Shown one piece after another: positions 50,436 through 59,068 of a stretch of DNA of 64,000 nucleotides. The DNA is from Sandaracinobacteroides sp041675905 (lineage in GTDB: Bacteria; Pseudomonadota; Alphaproteobacteria; Sphingomonadales; Sphingomonadaceae). The DNA lies in assembly GCA_041675905.1 (NCBI GenBank), contig JBAYSX010000008.1, forward strand, positions 38,061 through 102,060. Reading direction: 5' to 3'. The first letter of the stretch is position 1. Every line of letters starts with the position of its first letter. The position numbers and the translations under genes were made by a program. The notes under the pieces are model-generated. The model was given only the letters and a program-made list of their open reading frames with translations, searched no databases and had not been told where the DNA came from.

Positions 50436-51002
50436 TCAATCCCGGGGATTTGGTCCTTGCCGCCAGCGCACGACATAGGCAACCCAGACCAGCAGCAGAA
50501 TGGCGGCGAAACAGAACCACTGCAACGCATAGGACAGATGGTTATTCGGAATATTATCGGTTGACGGTGGCGCGCTGGGCAACAAGGGCGGCTCGGCGGT
50601 GTCCGCTACCAGCACATAAGGGGCCGCGCTATGTTCGGATTCGACGAGGATACCGGTCACCACAAACCTTCCACCAGCGTGCCTGTTATCCAGCAACTGT
50701 GGTGACCACCCGATGTTGATTCGAATGGGCTGGTTTCCGGAGGTGCAGGTCAACAGGTGAGACCAGCCGCTCTGCCCCTGTGGGCCATGGCCGATGCTGG
50801 CGTCCGGGGTTTGCGGTGGGCAGGAAACGGTCAGCCGTACATGGCGAAACTGCATACCGGCACGGGGCGCGCTCGTGCCCATATCTGTGATTGGCTGGCT
50901 TGAAGCCACGGCGAGATCAGCCAGCAGCGTCTGTTTCCACTCCATCCGCTGGAGTTGCCAGATGCCAAACCCGACGAGCATCGGCACTATGATCAGCACC
51001 AT
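50436..51002 (-). CDS. SURF1 family cytochrome oxidase assembly protein
   Basis: A protein of at least 188 residues with two membrane helices (about 2-16 and 160-180) around a periplasmic domain, the SURF1 layout; GIWQLQRMEWK and the C-terminal SYALQWFCFA are family blocks. It helps place haem a in subunit I. The ATG at 51002 starts right at the first helix. The frame is open for about 20 codons upstream (encoding SRRRGLPLLP, a sensible cytoplasmic lead) back to the coxC stop, but contains no ATG, GTG or TTG, so a non-standard start such as CTG at 51065 is conceivable. DUF815 follows. Confidence 0.88.
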   Translation of the reverse strand: MVLIIVPMLVGFGIWQLQRMEWKQTLLADLAVASSQPITDMGTSAPRAGMQFRHVRLTVSCPPQTPDASIGHGPQGQSGWSHLLTCTSGNQPIRINIGWSPQLLDNRHAGGRFVVTGILVESEHSAAPYVLVADTAEPPLLPSAPPSTDNIPNNHLSYALQWFCFAAILLLVWVAYVVRWRQGPNPRD

Positions 51003-51061
51003 GATCGTCGGGAGCAGAGGCAGGCCGCGCCGCCGCGACCTGCCTGATGGGGCTGTTTCGA

Positions 51062-51898
51062 TCAGTGCGCCGCGCCGACAGCCGCGCCAAAGTTCGAGCC
51101 CCAGACATAAATGGTAAGGAACAGGAACAACCAGACGACATCGACAAAGTGCCAGTACCAGGCGGCGGCTTCAAATCCGAAATGCTGCTTCGGCGTGAAG
51201 TCTCCCTGGTAGGCACGGATCAGGCAGACGATCAGGAAGATCGTGCCGACAATCACGTGGAAGCCATGGAACCCGGTAGCGAGATAGAAGGTCGCGCCAT
51301 AAATATTGCCGGAAAGACCGAAAGTGGCGTGGGAATATTCATACATTTGCAGGGCGGAGAACAGGACGCCCAGCAAAATAGTCAGCCACAGACCCTGCTT
51401 CAGACCCTTCCGGTTGCCATGGATCAGTGCATGGTGCGCCCAGGTCAGCGTGGTGCCGGAAAGCAGCAGGATCAGCGTGTTGAGGAGCGGGTAGACGAAC
51501 GGGTCCAGCACTTCGATGCCAGCCGGTGGCCAGACACCGCCGATGGCTTCCGCGTTGCTGGGGAACAGGGACGCGTTGAAAAACGCCCAGAACCACGCGA
51601 CGAAGAACATGACTTCCGACGCGATGAACAGGATCATGCCATAGCGGTGGTGCAGTTGCACGACCGGCGTATGATGGCCTTCATTCGCCTCGTTACGGAT
51701 GTCGTAAAACCACGAGAACATCGACACCAGCATGACGACCAGGCCGACGATCGCGACCCATTTACCCCATGTCGCGTCATGCCAGTCCATGGCGGCGCCA
51801 CCCGCCAGCGCCAGCAGTCCCAGGGAGACCAGCATCGGCCAGGGACTGGGCGGCAAAATATGGTAGTCGTGATTCTTCGCTGCGGCCATCTCTCTCAC
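51062..51898 (-). CDS. coxC: cytochrome c oxidase subunit III
   Basis: A 278-residue protein with seven predicted membrane helices. The FFVAWFWAFFNASLFP segment (near 100), THALIHG-like AHHALIHGNRKG and the final WYWHFVDVVWLFLFLTIYVWG helix are characteristic; the Glu in IASEVMF corresponds to the conserved proton-antenna carboxylate. Part of the aa3-type oxidase in the inner membrane. It follows ctaG after a 117-bp gap holding a hairpin, and precedes surf1. The ATG at 51898 is preceded by AGGTGAGAGAG. Confidence 0.95.
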   Translation of the reverse strand: MREMAAAKNHDYHILPPSPWPMLVSLGLLALAGGAAMDWHDATWGKWVAIVGLVVMLVSMFSWFYDIRNEANEGHHTPVVQLHHRYGMILFIASEVMFFVAWFWAFFNASLFPSNAEAIGGVWPPAGIEVLDPFVYPLLNTLILLLSGTTLTWAHHALIHGNRKGLKQGLWLTILLGVLFSALQMYEYSHATFGLSGNIYGATFYLATGFHGFHVIVGTIFLIVCLIRAYQGDFTPKQHFGFEAAAWYWHFVDVVWLFLFLTIYVWGSNFGAAVGAAH

Positions 51899-51956
51899 CT
51901 GTTATTTTTGGCCCCTGCGGGCACGATGGTTGTCCTGTTGCGGTTTAGTCGGTTTT

Positions 51957-51987
51957 GCCGCACCTTGCCCGAAAAGACAGGTGCGGC
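51957..51987. repeat. intergenic hairpin between ctaG and coxC
   Basis: GCCGCACCT and AGGTGCGGC form a perfect 9-bp stem with a 13-nt loop inside the oxidase operon. It could slow processing or partly terminate transcription, altering subunit stoichiometry. Confidence 0.5.
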
Positions 51988-52015
51988 GATTTTGTGTCAA
52001 AAAGTTGCGGGCAAC

Positions 52016-52636
52016 CTAGCCAACGATCCGGGCCGGGGCCATTTGCTCTCCCGTGGCGCGAATGGCAGGTGCGTGTTTCGGGTCCTCAACCGGATAGAAG
52101 CTGTAGCTCAGGGTAATTTCATCAATATTGCGGGCATCCGGATCATCGAGAATGGCCGGATCGACATAGTAAACCACCGGCATATCCACCTTATGACCCG
52201 GTGCCAGCGTCTGCTCGTTAAAGCAGAAGCATTGCATCTTGACGAAATATTTTCCGGCCCACAGCGGCGTTACGTTGAATGTTGCGGTGCCTGTCGTGCG
52301 GGTGGTCGACGCGTTGGCGGCACGGAAATAGGCGATATTCTGTTCGCCAATCTTCACGCGCATCTGATTTTCGACCGGGAAAAACTGCCATGGCAGGCCC
52401 CGGACGTTACCGTCGAAGCGCACATTGATCTGGCGTCCTGCAAGACCCCGGAGCGTTTCGGCATCGGGCGCGGCCACAGCGCGCTGGGTCGTCCCGGCGA
52501 AACCGGTAACCTGACAGAAAATGCGGTAGAGGGGCACTGCGGCATAGGCGAGACCGACCATCGAGACCGCAACGGCAATGCCCGCGAGGGCGGTTTTTGT
52601 CCGTGCGTACCGCCGACGCTGAATCGTAGTAGTCAT
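52016..52636 (-). CDS. ctaG: cytochrome c oxidase assembly protein, copper chaperone
   Basis: A 206-residue Cox11 family protein: one N-terminal membrane helix (about 14-35) and a periplasmic Ig-like domain carrying the copper motif CFCF (in KMQCFCFNEQTL near 120). It delivers CuB to subunit I. The start overlaps the small upstream gene's stop (ATGA). The run ctaB-small gene-ctaG with 4-bp overlaps implies tight translational coupling. Confidence 0.95.
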   Translation of the reverse strand: MTTTIQRRRYARTKTALAGIAVAVSMVGLAYAAVPLYRIFCQVTGFAGTTQRAVAAPDAETLRGLAGRQINVRFDGNVRGLPWQFFPVENQMRVKIGEQNIAYFRAANASTTRTTGTATFNVTPLWAGKYFVKMQCFCFNEQTLAPGHKVDMPVVYYVDPAILDDPDARNIDEITLSYSFYPVEDPKHAPAIRATGEQMAPARIVG

Positions 52637-52764
52637 CCCGCCATCCTCGAAATGGTAATTCCATAGAACAATAACGCAAAGCCCGTCAGTACAACGCCGA
52701 TCACGACATTACGCCGCCGGCGACGCGCGATAAACTCTTTCTCTTCCTGTGGTGTCCAGTTCAT
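52633..52764 (-). CDS. small membrane protein of the cox operon (CoxF-like), 43 aa
   Basis: A 43-residue protein, MNWTPQEEKEFIARRRRRN followed by one membrane helix (VVIGVVLTGFALLFYGITI) and a short tail. It overlaps ctaB upstream by 4 nt and ctaG downstream by 4 nt (ATGA both times), strong evidence that it is translated. A small protein in this position, sometimes called CoxF, is common in alphaproteobacterial oxidase operons. Topology: basic N terminus inside. The function, perhaps stabilising assembly intermediates, is not established. Confidence 0.87.
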   Translation of the reverse strand: MNWTPQEEKEFIARRRRRNVVIGVVLTGFALLFYGITISRMAG

Positions 52765-53729
52765 AGCAGCACATCTCCAACAAGCGCCGCGAACAGCAGA
52801 AACAGATAGAGGATCGAAAAACGGAACAATTGCCGTTCCGGCCGCATCGATTGCGGGTCGGTTTCGGTGCTACGTGCGACCTTGGTTGCCAGCAGCAGGA
52901 ATATGCTGCTCAGCGCCACAGCAGCGATGCCGTAAACAGCGCCCGTCAGCCCGATCAGGGAAGGAGTGACGCTGATGGCTGCAAGAACGATGCTGTAGAG
53001 CAGGATCTGCCGCCGGGTTTCGCGTACGCCATGTGTTACCGGCAGCATCGGAATTCCGGCGCGGGCATAATCTCCGCGCACAAACAATGCCAGCGCCCAG
53101 AAATGTGGCGGCGTCCATGCAAAGATGATGGCGAACAGCAGGAGCGGGAGGGCTGTCACATTACCGGTGACCGCAGCCCAGCCGATCACTGGTGGAAATG
53201 CGCCCGCAGCCCCGCCGATGACGATGTTCTGTGGAGTGCGGGGTTTCAGCCAGATTGTATAGACGACCGAATAAAAGAAGATCGAAAACGCCAGCCATGC
53301 GGCGGCCACCCAATTGGTCGCCAGACCCAGGGTGAAAACGGCGCCTCCCGCCAACACCACGGCAAAAGCAAGGGCCTCGTCGCGGTGGAGTCTGCCTGCC
53401 GGTAAAGGGCGGTTGGCGGTGCGCCGCATCCTTGCGTCGGTATCCGCTTCCCACCACTGGTTAAAAGCCGCAGCGGCGCCCGCTCCGACTGCGATACACA
53501 GGATCGCGACGAGGGCGATGAACAGCGGTATTTTTCCGGGGGCCGCAACCAGTCCACATGCTCCGGTGAAAACCACCAGCGTCATCACGCGCGGTTTCAG
53601 AAGCGCTACATAATCCCGCCAGTCCCCGGCGGCGAGGCCAGAGCCGGGCAGGCCGGAGGCATCGCACATCGGCGCTGCCTCCGTGGGACCTGCATGTATT
53701 TGCTGTCTGGTTGCGGAAATATCGCCCAT
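52761..53729 (-). CDS. ctaB: haem O synthase (protohaem IX farnesyltransferase)
   Basis: A 322-residue UbiA-family prenyltransferase with about nine membrane helices. The first Asp-rich motif is FNQWWEADTDARMRRTANRPLP (about 92-113), the second lies near YARAGIPMLPVTHGVRETRRQIL. It adds farnesyl to haem B, giving haem O, the precursor of haem A for subunit I. The N-terminal 35 residues are unusually long and may start later, for example at an internal Met near 21. It follows coxA by 12 bp. Confidence 0.94.
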   Translation of the reverse strand: MGDISATRQQIHAGPTEAAPMCDASGLPGSGLAAGDWRDYVALLKPRVMTLVVFTGACGLVAAPGKIPLFIALVAILCIAVGAGAAAAFNQWWEADTDARMRRTANRPLPAGRLHRDEALAFAVVLAGGAVFTLGLATNWVAAAWLAFSIFFYSVVYTIWLKPRTPQNIVIGGAAGAFPPVIGWAAVTGNVTALPLLLFAIIFAWTPPHFWALALFVRGDYARAGIPMLPVTHGVRETRRQILLYSIVLAAISVTPSLIGLTGAVYGIAAVALSSIFLLLATKVARSTETDPQSMRPERQLFRFSILYLFLLFAALVGDVLL

Positions 53730-53741
53730 CGAAACGACCGA

Positions 53742-55412
53742 TCAGTGTCCCGACGGCTGGTTGCGCAGGTCAGGCAGGGTTTCGAACTGGTGGAACGGCG
53801 GCGGTGAACTGAGCGTCCACTCGAGCGTCGTTGCACCTTCACCCCAGGGGTTGGCCGGGGCCTTGCGGCCGATAGCGAGCGACAGGAACATGTTGATAAA
53901 GAACACGATCACACCCACGCCCATGATCACATAGCCCCAGGACGCAATTTCGTTCCAATAGGCATAGGCCTCCGGATAATCCGGAATGCGGCGCGGCATG
54001 CCATCCTGGCCAAGGAAGTGCATCGGGAAGAACAGGACATTCACGCCGATGAAGAACAGCCAGAAATGAACCTTCCCAAGAAACTCGTTGTATTGCTTGC
54101 CCCACATCTTGCCGAACCAGTAATAGAAGCCGGCGAAGAGGCCGAAGACCGCGCCCAGCGACAGCACATAGTGGAAGTGCGCGACGACATAATAGGTGTC
54201 GTGCATATAGACGTCGATGCCGCCGTTAGCCAGAACGACGCCGGTAACGCCGCCCACGGTAAACATGAAGATGAAGCCGATTGCCCACAGCATCGGTGTT
54301 TCGAACGTGATCTTCCCGCCCCACATCGTGGCGATCCACGAGAAGATCTTGATGCCCGTGGGCACCGCGATGATCATCGTCGCTGCGGTGAAATACATTT
54401 TCGTATTCACGCTGAGGCCCACCGTGAACATGTGGTGCGCCCACACAAGGAAGCCGATAAAGCCGATGGCCACCATCGCATAGGCCATGCCGAGATAACC
54501 GAAGATCGGCTTGCGCGAGAAGGTGGAGATGATGTGGCTGACGATGCCAAAGGCCGGCAGAATCATGATGTAAACTTCGGGGTGGCCGAAGAACCAGAAC
54601 AGGTGCTGATAGAGCACCGGATCGCCACCGCCTGCAGGGTCGAAGAAGGTTGTGCCGAAGTTGCGGTCCGTCAGCAGCATCGTGATGGCGCCGGCCAGTA
54701 CCGGCAGCGACAGCAGCAACAGGAAGGCGGTGACGAGGATCGACCAGGCGAACAGCGGCATTTTATGCAGCGTCATTCCAGGCGCCCGCATGTTGAAAAT
54801 GGTGGTGATGAAATTAATCGCGCCAATGATCGACGACGCACCGGCAAGGTGCACGGCGAAAATGGCCAGATCGACCGCAGGCCCCGGCGTGCCGGAGGTG
54901 GAAAGCGGCGGATACAACGTCCAGCCGGTGCCGGCGCCGTCAAAACCGGCAGGCCCCGGGACGAACATCGATGCGCACATCAGAACGAAGGCCGAACTGG
55001 TCAGCCAGTAGCTGATATTATTGAGGCGCGGGAACGCCATGTCTGGCGCGCCGATCATGATGGGTACGAACCAGTTCCCAAATCCGCTGATCAACGCCGG
55101 CATGACAAGGAAGAACACCATGATCAGCCCGTGAGCCGTGATGAACATGTTCCACAAATGATAGGCGCCATCGATGTTGCCGTCGGTAAACCAGGGCAGG
55201 ATTTGCATGCCCGGCTGGGCCAGTTCCCAGCGCATGAAGCCGGAAAGCGCCCCGCCGATTACGCCGGCGATGATGGCGAAGATCAGATAAAGGGTGCCGA
55301 TGTCCTTGTGGTTGGTCGACAGGAACCAGCGCTGGAAGAAGCCCGGCTTGTGGTCGGCGTGGGAATCGTCGTGATTGCCCGGCGCGACCAGATGATCGGT
55401 TGCAGTTGCCAT
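53742..55412 (-). CDS. coxA: cytochrome c oxidase subunit I
   Basis: A 556-residue haem-copper oxidase subunit with 12 helices. Ligands are visible: haem a His in FITAHGLIMVF, CuB His in GHPEVYIM with the cross-linked Tyr nearby, the WAHHMFTVG His pair, and haem a3 and haem a His in VVAHFHYVLS. The D-channel Asn-Asp region and the K-channel Lys of type A oxidases appear conserved. It reduces O2 to water and pumps protons. Second gene of the operon after coxB; a hydrophilic N-terminal tail with His/Asp residues (about 1-25) is typical of sphingomonads. Confidence 0.97.
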   Translation of the reverse strand: MATATDHLVAPGNHDDSHADHKPGFFQRWFLSTNHKDIGTLYLIFAIIAGVIGGALSGFMRWELAQPGMQILPWFTDGNIDGAYHLWNMFITAHGLIMVFFLVMPALISGFGNWFVPIMIGAPDMAFPRLNNISYWLTSSAFVLMCASMFVPGPAGFDGAGTGWTLYPPLSTSGTPGPAVDLAIFAVHLAGASSIIGAINFITTIFNMRAPGMTLHKMPLFAWSILVTAFLLLLSLPVLAGAITMLLTDRNFGTTFFDPAGGGDPVLYQHLFWFFGHPEVYIMILPAFGIVSHIISTFSRKPIFGYLGMAYAMVAIGFIGFLVWAHHMFTVGLSVNTKMYFTAATMIIAVPTGIKIFSWIATMWGGKITFETPMLWAIGFIFMFTVGGVTGVVLANGGIDVYMHDTYYVVAHFHYVLSLGAVFGLFAGFYYWFGKMWGKQYNEFLGKVHFWLFFIGVNVLFFPMHFLGQDGMPRRIPDYPEAYAYWNEIASWGYVIMGVGVIVFFINMFLSLAIGRKAPANPWGEGATTLEWTLSSPPPFHQFETLPDLRNQPSGH

Positions 55413-55431
55413 GCTAATATCTTCCTCTTTC

Positions 55432-56439
55432 TCAGGCGGCTGGCGTCGGGGTTACGGCGGGAGCGGCTTCGGCAGTCGCCGGGGCCGTGACGGGCGCGAT
55501 GCCCGGGCCCGTCGGCTCGATGCCGTCGGCTTGCTGGCGCATTCGCACCCATGCCTTGAATTCTTCTTCGGGCAGCACTTCTACCGCGATCGGCATGAAG
55601 CCATGTTTGGTGCCGCACAGTTCCGAACATTGGCCATAATAGACACCTGGCCGGTCGACCTTGAACCAGGTTTCATTGATGCGACCCGGCACCGCGTCCA
55701 TCTTCACCCAGAAAGACGGGACGGCGAAGCTGTGCAGAACGTCCGCCGCGGTAACCAGCAGTTTCACCGTCGCGCCGGCGGGGACAACGATACGATTGTC
55801 CGTATCCAGCAGATAGGGAACGCCTTCCTTTTCAGCTTCTTCCTTCGACAGCGGCAGGGCATCGAAGCTGATCCTGCCATAATCGGGATATTCATAGCCC
55901 CAATACCACTGGTAGCCCGTAACCTTGATCGTGAGATCTGCCTTTGGTGGATTATACTGGTTTGCCAACAGTTTGAAGCTGGGGAATGCGATAAACAGCA
56001 GGATCAGCGCCGGCACGAGCGTCCACAATACCTCGATCACCAGATTGTGGCTGGTGCGCGATGGCACAGGGTTGGCGGCGGCGCGGTAACGGAAAATCAC
56101 CCACAACAGCAGGCCAAGGACGAGGACGCAGATGGCGCCGATCACCGGGTTCAGCACCAGATGGGCCATGGTAACGGCCTCGCGGGCGATAGGCGTCATC
56201 GGTTCCTGCAGGTCCCAGCCGCGGGGCTGGGGCTGGCCGATGCCCGGTGTCGGCGCACTGCGCGTATAGCCGACTCCTGTTTGCTCTGTCGAAATATTGT
56301 CGACCGTCACCACTTCGGGCACCGGTGCCGCTGTTACGGCCTCCTGCGCCGTCACGGACCCGGAGAACATGAGAAGGGCCGCGACCGCCGCGGCTTTCGA
56401 GGCCCGTATCAAGCCGTTATTCTTCCACCCCTGGTGCAT
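55432..56439 (-). CDS. coxB: cytochrome c oxidase subunit II
   Basis: A 335-residue subunit: signal peptide ending SVTAQE (near 32), two membrane helices (about 95-120 and 140-160), and a periplasmic cupredoxin domain with the CuA motif QCSELCGTKHGFMPI near 275-290 plus the upstream His (DVLHSFAVP). The aromatic path YQWYWGYEYP passes electrons. An Ala/Pro/Thr-rich tail follows. It accepts electrons from cytochrome c and passes them to subunit I. It is the first gene of the oxidase operon, so the promoter should lie in 56440-56596, shared with the divergent [2Fe-2S] gene. Confidence 0.97.
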   Translation of the reverse strand: MHQGWKNNGLIRASKAAAVAALLMFSGSVTAQEAVTAAPVPEVVTVDNISTEQTGVGYTRSAPTPGIGQPQPRGWDLQEPMTPIAREAVTMAHLVLNPVIGAICVLVLGLLLWVIFRYRAAANPVPSRTSHNLVIEVLWTLVPALILLFIAFPSFKLLANQYNPPKADLTIKVTGYQWYWGYEYPDYGRISFDALPLSKEEAEKEGVPYLLDTDNRIVVPAGATVKLLVTAADVLHSFAVPSFWVKMDAVPGRINETWFKVDRPGVYYGQCSELCGTKHGFMPIAVEVLPEEEFKAWVRMRQQADGIEPTGPGIAPVTAPATAEAAPAVTPTPAA

Positions 56440-56596
56440 TCGTCTTCCTCTGATCCGCAGAATCGTTCTTCAGTCTGGCTCATAGCGACCGCTATCCACG
56501 CAAACAAGCATCCACTGGCGCGATGCGACAACATCGCAAGGCAAGCGATAGTAACAGACTTTTATCCACGGCACGAGTTGCCTATCAGGGGCATCT

Positions 56597-57058
56597 ATGA
56601 CCCGCTTTACCGTCAACGGTACGCCCGTGCATTATCGCCTTGAACCGGACACGCCGCTCCTCTGGGCGCTGCGGGACGCTTCGAACCTGACAGGCACCAA
56701 ATATGGCTGCGACAGCGGGCTGTGCGGCGCCTGCATCCTGTGGGTGGACGGGGTCGCCACAAAGGCTTGCCAGGTGACCGTTGGCGATATCGAGGGAGCA
56801 TTTGTTACCACGATTGAAGGGCTTGACGAGGAAAGTGCACACCCCGTGCAAAGGGCATGGATAGAAGGGCAGGTTCCGCAATGCGGTTTCTGTCAATCGG
56901 GTTTGATTATGGCGGTAGCAGCGCTGCTGAAAGAACGGGCGAACCCCGAGCCGGCGGAGATACGCGAACGTATCACCAATATCTGCCGTTGCGGTACATA
57001 TCCACGCATCGAGGCGGCAGTGGAGCGGGCGGCTGCCATCGCCCGGGGGGATGGTTGA
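56597..57058 (+). CDS. orphan [2Fe-2S] subunit of a molybdenum hydroxylase
   Basis: A 153-residue xanthine-oxidase-type small subunit (isoquinoline 1-oxidoreductase alpha-like). The plant-ferredoxin cluster is GCDSGLCGACILWVDG with a fourth Cys in TKACQV; the helical domain has QCGFCQSGLIM and ICRCGTYPRI for the second cluster. Such subunits pass electrons from a molybdopterin large subunit to an acceptor, but no large subunit or maturation gene is adjacent. AGGGG lies 6 nt before the ATG. It is divergent from the oxidase operon. Either the partner is elsewhere or the gene has been stranded. Confidence 0.9.
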   Translation: MTRFTVNGTPVHYRLEPDTPLLWALRDASNLTGTKYGCDSGLCGACILWVDGVATKACQVTVGDIEGAFVTTIEGLDEESAHPVQRAWIEGQVPQCGFCQSGLIMAVAALLKERANPEPAEIRERITNICRCGTYPRIEAAVERAAAIARGDG

Positions 57059-57121
57059 CACCGGACCATTGCAGGTTCAGGCTGCATGGGTGAGGTTTGA
57101 TACGTCAATGTGCGTCTGTAT

Positions 57122-57373
57122 ATGATAACCGATACCCAGATGCGCGCGGCGCGGGCGCTGGCCGGGCTGGATCAGAAAGCCCTCGCAGAGCGCGCCGGCC
57201 TGTCGCTCGCCACCATTCAGCGCATGGAGTCGTCGAACGGTCAGGTGCGCGGCGTTGTGGAGTCGCTGGCGAAAGTGGTGGCGGCGCTTGAAGCGGCCGG
57301 CGTTGAGATTATTGGCGAATATGGGCGCAGCGAAGGGCAGGGGCGTGGTGTCCGGTTGAAGTCCGCGTCATGA
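57122..57373 (+). CDS. small XRE-type helix-turn-helix protein
   Basis: An 83-residue protein that is essentially one HTH domain: QMRAARALAGLDQKALAERAGLSLATIQRMES, then a helix VESLAKVVAALEAAGVEII and a short basic tail. The ATG at 57122 is preferred to GTG 57110; neither has a strong binding site. Its stop overlaps the SulP start (ATGA), so the two are co-translated, suggesting that it controls this transporter. The effector is unknown. Confidence 0.83.
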   Translation: MITDTQMRAARALAGLDQKALAERAGLSLATIQRMESSNGQVRGVVESLAKVVAALEAAGVEIIGEYGRSEGQGRGVRLKSAS

Positions 57374-59064
57374 GCGCACGGTTGCCGGAACCGGGCTTTG
57401 TGGAGCTTTTCACGCCCAAGCTGCTGACGGTATTGCGCGAGGGCTATGGTCTTGGTGAACTGAAGCGCGATGCGTTAGCCGGTCTGACGGTGGCGATTGT
57501 TGCCCTGCCGCTTTCCATGGCGATCGCCATTTCCTGCGGCCTGTCGCCCACGCATGGGCTTTATGCGTCGATTGTCGGCGGTTTTCTCGTGTCGGCGCTG
57601 GGGGGCAGCCGGTTCCAGATTGGCGGTCCGGCCGGGGCGTTTATCGTGCTCGTCGCCGCAACCGTTGCGCAGCATGGCGTCGGCGGCATGCTGGTGGCGA
57701 CGATGATGGCGGGTGTGATCCTGATCATCACCGGGTTGTTGCGGCTGGGCACCTATGTCAAATTCATCCCCTATCCGGTAACCGTCGGTTTTACCGCCGG
57801 CATCGCCATCATCATCCTGGCGGCGCAGATCAAGGATTTGTTCGGCCTGACGCTGACCGGGCCGGAGCCGGGGGAATTATTGCCCAAGCTGGTGGCGCTG
57901 ACAGAGGCATTGCCCACCGCCAATATCACCGCCATCGCTGTCTCGCTCGTAGCGATCCTGTTGATTATGGCCGTGCAACGCTGGCGACCGACCTGGCCGG
58001 CCTATCTGATCGCCGTTGCCGTGCCCACTGTTGCGGTGGCGTTGCTGTCCTTGCCAGTTGAAACCATCGGCTCGCGTTTTGGCGCGATTCCGCGCGCATT
58101 GCCGGGTGTCTCGTTGCCGCCGCTTGACGTCGCCACAATACTGACCCTGCTGCCCAACGCTTTGGCGTTCGCATTGCTCGGCGCGATCGAGTCGCTGCTG
58201 TCGGCTGTTGTGGCGGATGGCATGACCGGGCGCCGCCATCGGTCGAATTGCGAACTGGTGGCCCAGGGAATCGCGAATGTGGGGTCGGCTATTACCAGCG
58301 GCATGGTGGTGACGGGCACTATCGCGCGCACTGCCACCAATGTGCGTGCCGGTGCGCATGGGCCGGTGGCAGGCATGCTGCATGCGCTGTTTCTGGGCAT
58401 ATTCCTGCTTGTGGCAGCGCCGGTATTGCAACTGGTGCCGCTGGCGGCGCTGGCAGGCGTACTGGTGATTGTGGCGTGGAATATGGCCGAGCGGCACCAG
58501 TTCGCGCTGCTGTTACGCTCCTCGCGCGGCGATGCGTTGGTCTTGCTGGTTACCTTCCTGTTCACCATCTTTCAGGATCTGTCTTTCGGCATCACCGCGG
58601 GTGTGGCCGTTGGCGGCATCCTGTTCATCACGCGCGCGGCAAGCTCCAGCGGGATCGACCGTGAAATGCTGCCTGTGGATCTTGCCGACACAAAAGGCGA
58701 AGAACGCGAGGCTTATGAACCGGTGGCGGTGCCGGTCTATCGGATGCGCGGCCCATTTTTCTTCGGTGTAGCATCAGCTATCGGGCAAGTGATTGATGAT
58801 GCGGCAAAAAAGCATAAGGCCTTTGTACTCGACCTGTTCGAAGTGCCTTTTCTCGACTCGACTGCGGCGCGCACGCTGATTTCAGCAGCCATGCACGCCC
58901 GAAAACGCGGGGTGGACCTGTATATCAGTGGCGCAGCCCCATCGATCCGGCGCGGATTGCTGACCCATGGCATTCGCGAGGCCCATCCGCATTTCCGCAC
59001 CACTGCCGACGAGGCGATATCGGAAATCGTCGAAAAGGGAATCAAGCGGAACGCCGGGGATTAG
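57370..59064 (+). CDS. SulP family anion transporter with STAS domain
   Basis: A 564-residue inner-membrane transporter. It has about 12-14 helices with the SLC26/SulP signature ALPLSMAIAISCGLSPTHGLYASIVGG near 38-64 and GPAGAFIVLVAA, then a cytosolic STAS domain (about 450-555) with FVLDLFEVPFLDSTAARTL. Substrates in this family include sulfate, bicarbonate and dicarboxylates; the sequence does not decide which. No carbonic anhydrase or sulfate gene is adjacent. It is coupled to the HTH gene before it and ends 4 bp from the convergent PEP-CTERM gene. Confidence 0.92.
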   Translation: MSARLPEPGFVELFTPKLLTVLREGYGLGELKRDALAGLTVAIVALPLSMAIAISCGLSPTHGLYASIVGGFLVSALGGSRFQIGGPAGAFIVLVAATVAQHGVGGMLVATMMAGVILIITGLLRLGTYVKFIPYPVTVGFTAGIAIIILAAQIKDLFGLTLTGPEPGELLPKLVALTEALPTANITAIAVSLVAILLIMAVQRWRPTWPAYLIAVAVPTVAVALLSLPVETIGSRFGAIPRALPGVSLPPLDVATILTLLPNALAFALLGAIESLLSAVVADGMTGRRHRSNCELVAQGIANVGSAITSGMVVTGTIARTATNVRAGAHGPVAGMLHALFLGIFLLVAAPVLQLVPLAALAGVLVIVAWNMAERHQFALLLRSSRGDALVLLVTFLFTIFQDLSFGITAGVAVGGILFITRAASSSGIDREMLPVDLADTKGEEREAYEPVAVPVYRMRGPFFFGVASAIGQVIDDAAKKHKAFVLDLFEVPFLDSTAARTLISAAMHARKRGVDLYISGAAPSIRRGLLTHGIREAHPHFRTTADEAISEIVEKGIKRNAGD

Positions 59065-59068
59065 CCGG

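Noticed and set aside
54018..55490. 490-codon open frame opposite coxA
   Set aside because: Composition (Glu/Arg/His/Asp-rich, no hydrophobic core) is the mirror of a membrane protein; coxA is certain.
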